Positions 60,930 through 64,000 of a stretch of 64,000 nucleotides of DNA are shown here, piece by piece; position 1 is the stretch's first letter; each line of letters starts with the position of its first letter. Both the position numbers and the translations under genes were made by a program. This DNA comes from Hallella mizrahii (GTDB taxonomy: Bacteria; Bacteroidota; Bacteroidia; Bacteroidales; Bacteroidaceae): assembly GCF_009695775.1 (NCBI RefSeq), contig NZ_VUNG01000001.1, positions 176,844 through 240,843 on the forward strand. The letters run 5' to 3'. The notes under the pieces are model-generated. The model saw only the letters and a program-made list of their open reading frames with translations, searched no databases and had not been told where the DNA came from.

Positions 60930-63833
60930 TTATACTTTCTCATTTTGTCTGTTTGTATGTGAAGTATAAGTAATATCCAAAAGCTCGCCTGCCATCTTCG
61001 CATCGTTTATTCTCATGACTGTATCTTCAGAAGAGTGATAGCCAAGGAAATTGATGTCGCCATACCAACAAATGGATTTGTCTATAATGGCACATTGGAT
61101 GGTCTGCGCATCGTTTACAGAATAGGTACCGCCAACTTCCTTGAATCTCACTTCGTCATATCCTTCCTTCCTGATATTGACGTAAATGCTCACTCCGTTG
61201 GATTGCTGTTCTATAAGTTTCTGTATAACAATAGGATGGCGGTATATTCTAATCATGGGACAAGCGATCACTATCGAATGTTTGGCATTGGATATGTCGG
61301 CAAGGAAGGCTGTCTCGAACGTGTCTCCATCATAAATCATGTCAAATGGGGTGTTCGGATTTGTTTGACGAGGCCGTACTTTATACCCAACGGCAGCATA
61401 TCCTCGCAGTCGGCGTTTGTACATTGTTTCGCACATTGGTTGGCGAATGTCGACATAATCATACACCCGCACGTCTGTTTTGCCTTCACAGTCACGATGC
61501 AGACGGCCGGTATATTGCGCGACGAGACCTTTATAAGAAACTGGCTGGGCAAGGAACAAAGTGTCAAGGCGCGGTAAGTCAAAACCTTCTGAAATGTATT
61601 TCAGCGAAGCTACAATAACCATCGGCTCTGTAGGCAACACAGATTTCAGACTTAATTCTATCTCGTACTTCTCTTTGGTAGACGCAGATCCGGTAAGGAC
61701 GATGACGTGCTTACACAAAGGTTTGATAAGTTCAGCCAATAACGACACATGCTCTACGAGTACGCTTATAATAATTGGTGTGCGTCCGTCTTTCAACGCA
61801 TTTGCAACATCGCTTATTATCTGTTGGTTCCGTTGCTTGTCGTCTGTCAGTTCATGTAATATCTGGTTATAGCTCAGTTTGTCCTCACCGAGTTGCCTGT
61901 AAGTAGTGAAACGGGGAATGAGCCATCGGCAGAATTTCTGCTTTGACATCTGTGCCGCTGCGTCTTCAGTGAACCGTATCGGACCGCACTGCATAAAGAT
62001 GATGGGCTGGTGACCGTCCTTGCGCATGGGCGTTGCCGTCAGCCCATACACATATTGTGCATTGGCATACTTCAGCGCCTGCTCAAAGTTGGAGGCTGAC
62101 ACATGGTGGCACTCATCAACAATCACCATGCCATAATTCCGCACGAATGGCTTGACCTCATTGTCAGAAACACAGGATTGTAGAAGGGCAATGTCGATGT
62201 TGCCGTTCAGCGTATTTTCGTCTGAACTCAGCAGTCCGACGAACGGCTGTTCCTTCTTTCGTCCCCGTTTCTTAGGAGCATCCGGCAACGTATAGTTAAT
62301 GGTCATGAACTCACAAAATTTAGTCCGCCATTGCTTTGCCAACGCTTTGTTGTGTACAAGTATAAGCGTATTGACTTTCCGTCGCGCTATCAGGCCGATG
62401 GCTGCAACTGTCTTGCCAAAAGCTGTTGTTCCCGACAAGATGCCGTTGTCGTAGGACATCAGTTGGCTGACAGCTGCCTCCTGCTCAGGTCGTAGTGTGC
62501 CACTGAATGAAACATCTATCGCATGTCCATGGTTGGTTTTATCCTCTATCTTTATGCCGACTGAATTCTCTTCGAAGAATTCGATCAATGCCTCCTCACA
62601 TCCACGGGGCAGGGCAAGCCATTCATCAGAGACTTCGGCACACGATATGATCCGCGGAACATTATAGGTGGACAGATGCATGCCGAGTTTAGCACCAAAC
62701 TCCGGGTTCTTGAAGGACGCAATACGCTTCAAGTGGTTGATGACTTTTGATGATAAGCCTTTGGTTGGCATATATAACATGTTGGACTTCACAACAGTAA
62801 TCTCTGTAGGCAGATCTTCTTTTGTCACATTCATTGCCACTGGTGTCTCCCAAGGCTTGGCCTCGCTGGTCTTCGATAATTCACCGAAGTCAGGCTCGTT
62901 GGCGTGCAATCTCAATAATGTTTCGACGGCATCCGCGGATAGTTTCGTGACCGTACGCAGGTATTTCCATTGGTCCGGAAATTGCTCAAAATTGTCATCG
63001 ACGAATACACTATTGCCTTTCTTTCTCGGCACCCCTTGAAGAGGCAGAGCGACAAGATTGCCAAAGCCGCCTTCCGGTAGATGGTCCTGGTTCGGGAAGA
63101 AGCGATCATAGGACTTAAATGACATCCGACCGTCACGGTTCATGGCTTCCGTAAGCACGGCATTGCCCAACCGCCTTGCCTTGCCAGCGGCAACAGGCTG
63201 ATCAAACAATATCCATACATGAGCGCCATTGCCGGAACGCGACCGCTCTATAGAATAAGGTATGTCCCAGTCCTTGCATACGCTGACGAAAGCAAGCACA
63301 TCTTTCTTATAGCCGTGTTCGCAGTTTTTATCATCAAAATCAGCACACAGGAAGTTACATGTATCATCAGACAGTATGGCGTAGACGCCTATTGTAAAAG
63401 GCTTCCCCCACTTATCCACGCCACACAAGTGATTATAAATTTCTGCGTCACCCAAAGAAACAAATTGGCGGTTCGGACAGTTGGCGCATTTGTATTTTTT
63501 CCTATCACAAAGAGAAGTCCAACGGTTGGAGCATGCTGGCATGTAACCGGACTTGCTACCATCGCTGCTGGTCCATCTGAGTGCAAACACATCCTCCCGG
63601 CCTTTGAACAGACTTCGAAAGAGATTCTTCCGTTGTTGCAGGATTTGCTCTTTGCTCAGCAGGCCTTGATTATCAGCGTTGGAGCGTACAGTAAGGACCT
63701 CCTCGTCTTTAGGCGAAGAATTTTGTTCGTAGCTAATGCCATGTGCTGAGAGTATGCTTTTCAGCCTCTCATTTTCGCGGCTTAATCGTTCTAACTTCTG
63801 AAGGAGTTCATCAGTATTGAGCTTTTCTTGCAT
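60930..63833 (-). CDS. TOTE-type primase-helicase with C-terminal PLD-like domain
   Basis: A 967-residue multidomain protein; the ATG at 63,833 (MQEKLNTDELL) was preferred to an upstream TTG. A coiled coil (about 1-30) and Cys-rich zinc segment (Cys101, 109, 116, 119) precede an archaeo-eukaryotic primase domain with FLCADFDDKN (Asp165, Asp167) and SRSGNGAHVWIL (His205). The SF2 helicase has SGTTAFGKT (467-475), VDECHH (573-577) and TATP. The C-terminal part (about 830-960) is phospholipase-D-like, but the usual HxK is replaced near TIQCAIIDK, so that site is probably dead. Such fusions are assigned to TOTE conflict systems, likely defence. Confidence 0.85.
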   Translation of the reverse strand: MQEKLNTDELLQKLERLSRENERLKSILSAHGISYEQNSSPKDEEVLTVRSNADNQGLLSKEQILQQRKNLFRSLFKGREDVFALRWTSSDGSKSGYMPACSNRWTSLCDRKKYKCANCPNRQFVSLGDAEIYNHLCGVDKWGKPFTIGVYAILSDDTCNFLCADFDDKNCEHGYKKDVLAFVSVCKDWDIPYSIERSRSGNGAHVWILFDQPVAAGKARRLGNAVLTEAMNRDGRMSFKSYDRFFPNQDHLPEGGFGNLVALPLQGVPRKKGNSVFVDDNFEQFPDQWKYLRTVTKLSADAVETLLRLHANEPDFGELSKTSEAKPWETPVAMNVTKEDLPTEITVVKSNMLYMPTKGLSSKVINHLKRIASFKNPEFGAKLGMHLSTYNVPRIISCAEVSDEWLALPRGCEEALIEFFEENSVGIKIEDKTNHGHAIDVSFSGTLRPEQEAAVSQLMSYDNGILSGTTAFGKTVAAIGLIARRKVNTLILVHNKALAKQWRTKFCEFMTINYTLPDAPKKRGRKKEQPFVGLLSSDENTLNGNIDIALLQSCVSDNEVKPFVRNYGMVIVDECHHVSASNFEQALKYANAQYVYGLTATPMRKDGHQPIIFMQCGPIRFTEDAAAQMSKQKFCRWLIPRFTTYRQLGEDKLSYNQILHELTDDKQRNQQIISDVANALKDGRTPIIISVLVEHVSLLAELIKPLCKHVIVLTGSASTKEKYEIELSLKSVLPTEPMVIVASLKYISEGFDLPRLDTLFLAQPVSYKGLVAQYTGRLHRDCEGKTDVRVYDYVDIRQPMCETMYKRRLRGYAAVGYKVRPRQTNPNTPFDMIYDGDTFETAFLADISNAKHSIVIACPMIRIYRHPIVIQKLIEQQSNGVSIYVNIRKEGYDEVRFKEVGGTYSVNDAQTIQCAIIDKSICWYGDINFLGYHSSEDTVMRINDAKMAGELLDITYTSHTNRQNEKV

Positions 63834-63895
63834 CTTTACACTGATAATCAAACACGTTTATATGTCTGAAGGTGTAAGCGTCCAAAAATGACGTA

Positions 63896-63926
63896 TTGCT
63901 TAAAGCCTTAAAATCTGTTACTTTTG
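63896..63926 (+). promoter_or_regulatory. Promoter of the last gene
   Basis: TTG (63,896-63,898), 20-base spacer, TACTTTTG (63,919-63,926): consensus promoter 26 bases before the ATG at 63,952. Confidence 0.7.
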
Positions 63927-63951
63927 TCCTCGACTTAAATTCATACAATTT

Positions 63952-64000
63952 ATGGAGAGAACATCAGATTTTGAACAGCTGCTCTTCCTATATAAGACGG
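63952..64000 (+). CDS. Start of an unidentified gene, possibly IS-associated
   Basis: The first 16 codons (MERTSDFEQLLFLYKT) are seen before the window ends. The words SDFEQLLFLYK recall small accessory proteins that precede transposases of Bacteroidota insertion sequences, perhaps the IS66 group, but this is memory and low in certainty. A strong promoter lies upstream. Confidence 0.4.
   Translation, partial: MERTSDFEQLLFLYKT

Overview
The window looks like a chromosome segment of a Bacteroidota bacterium of the Prevotella/Segatella group. This rests on Bacteroidota-type promoters (TTG, about 20 bp, TAnnTTTG) before many genes, the near absence of Shine-Dalgarno sequences, SusC/SusD pairs, a PorT-like protein, an UpxY-type antiterminator and typical family lengths. 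No 16S rRNA gene is present, so genus is inference.

Positions 1-39,745 are mostly core chromosome. They carry the end of a RecB/AddA-like helicase-nuclease, a DUF4831-like protein, NAD(P)HX repair (nnrD), hpt, adk, obg, pgeF, an M23 peptidase, a 56-residue ferredoxin, a porT-like gene, GH51 arabinofuranosidase, small lipoprotein/barrel/membrane genes, a stand-alone AICAR transformylase, rplS and a split 5'-nucleotidase. An arabinan-type polysaccharide utilisation locus follows on the minus strand (susC, susD, surface glycan-binding lipoprotein, two GH43 enzymes). Then come an exbB-exbD-exbD-tonB-pstS-TPR operon that would energise SusC-type transporters, aspartate aminotransferase, and a ribBA-lptF pair. 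Several intergenic palindromes and tandem repeats lie between these genes.

At 40,021 a tRNA-Met(CAT) with an unusual T arm marks the edge of an accessory region that runs to the window end. First comes a disrupted GH25 lysozyme remnant. Next is a compact nine-gene minus-strand operon (50,874 down to 40,951) headed by an UpxY/NusG-type antiterminator. It encodes a polytopic membrane protein, a GTPase-like P-loop protein, two paralogous sensor-coiled-coil-TM proteins (one with MORN-like repeats), a lipoprotein retropepsin-like protease, a BACON-like secreted protein, a GYxxGY-repeat lipoprotein and a large membrane-anchored protein. The leader has a promoter, hairpins and an intrinsic terminator just before upxY. 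I regard this as the best candidate for an undescribed system: a GTPase-centred, envelope-spanning machine, possibly for defence or conflict, under antitermination control.

Positions 51,634-59,200 (plus strand) are a mobilisable-element core: DUF3853-like HTH protein, SF3-type helicase, Toprim primase, MobC-like protein, relaxase, membrane protein, ParA and a partner, with an iteron-like array and ParA-associated palindromes. The far end (minus strand) carries a hipB-hipS-hipT-like tripartite toxin-antitoxin set and a TOTE-type primase-helicase-PLD protein, followed by the first codons of another gene. No integrase, CRISPR array or rRNA was seen.
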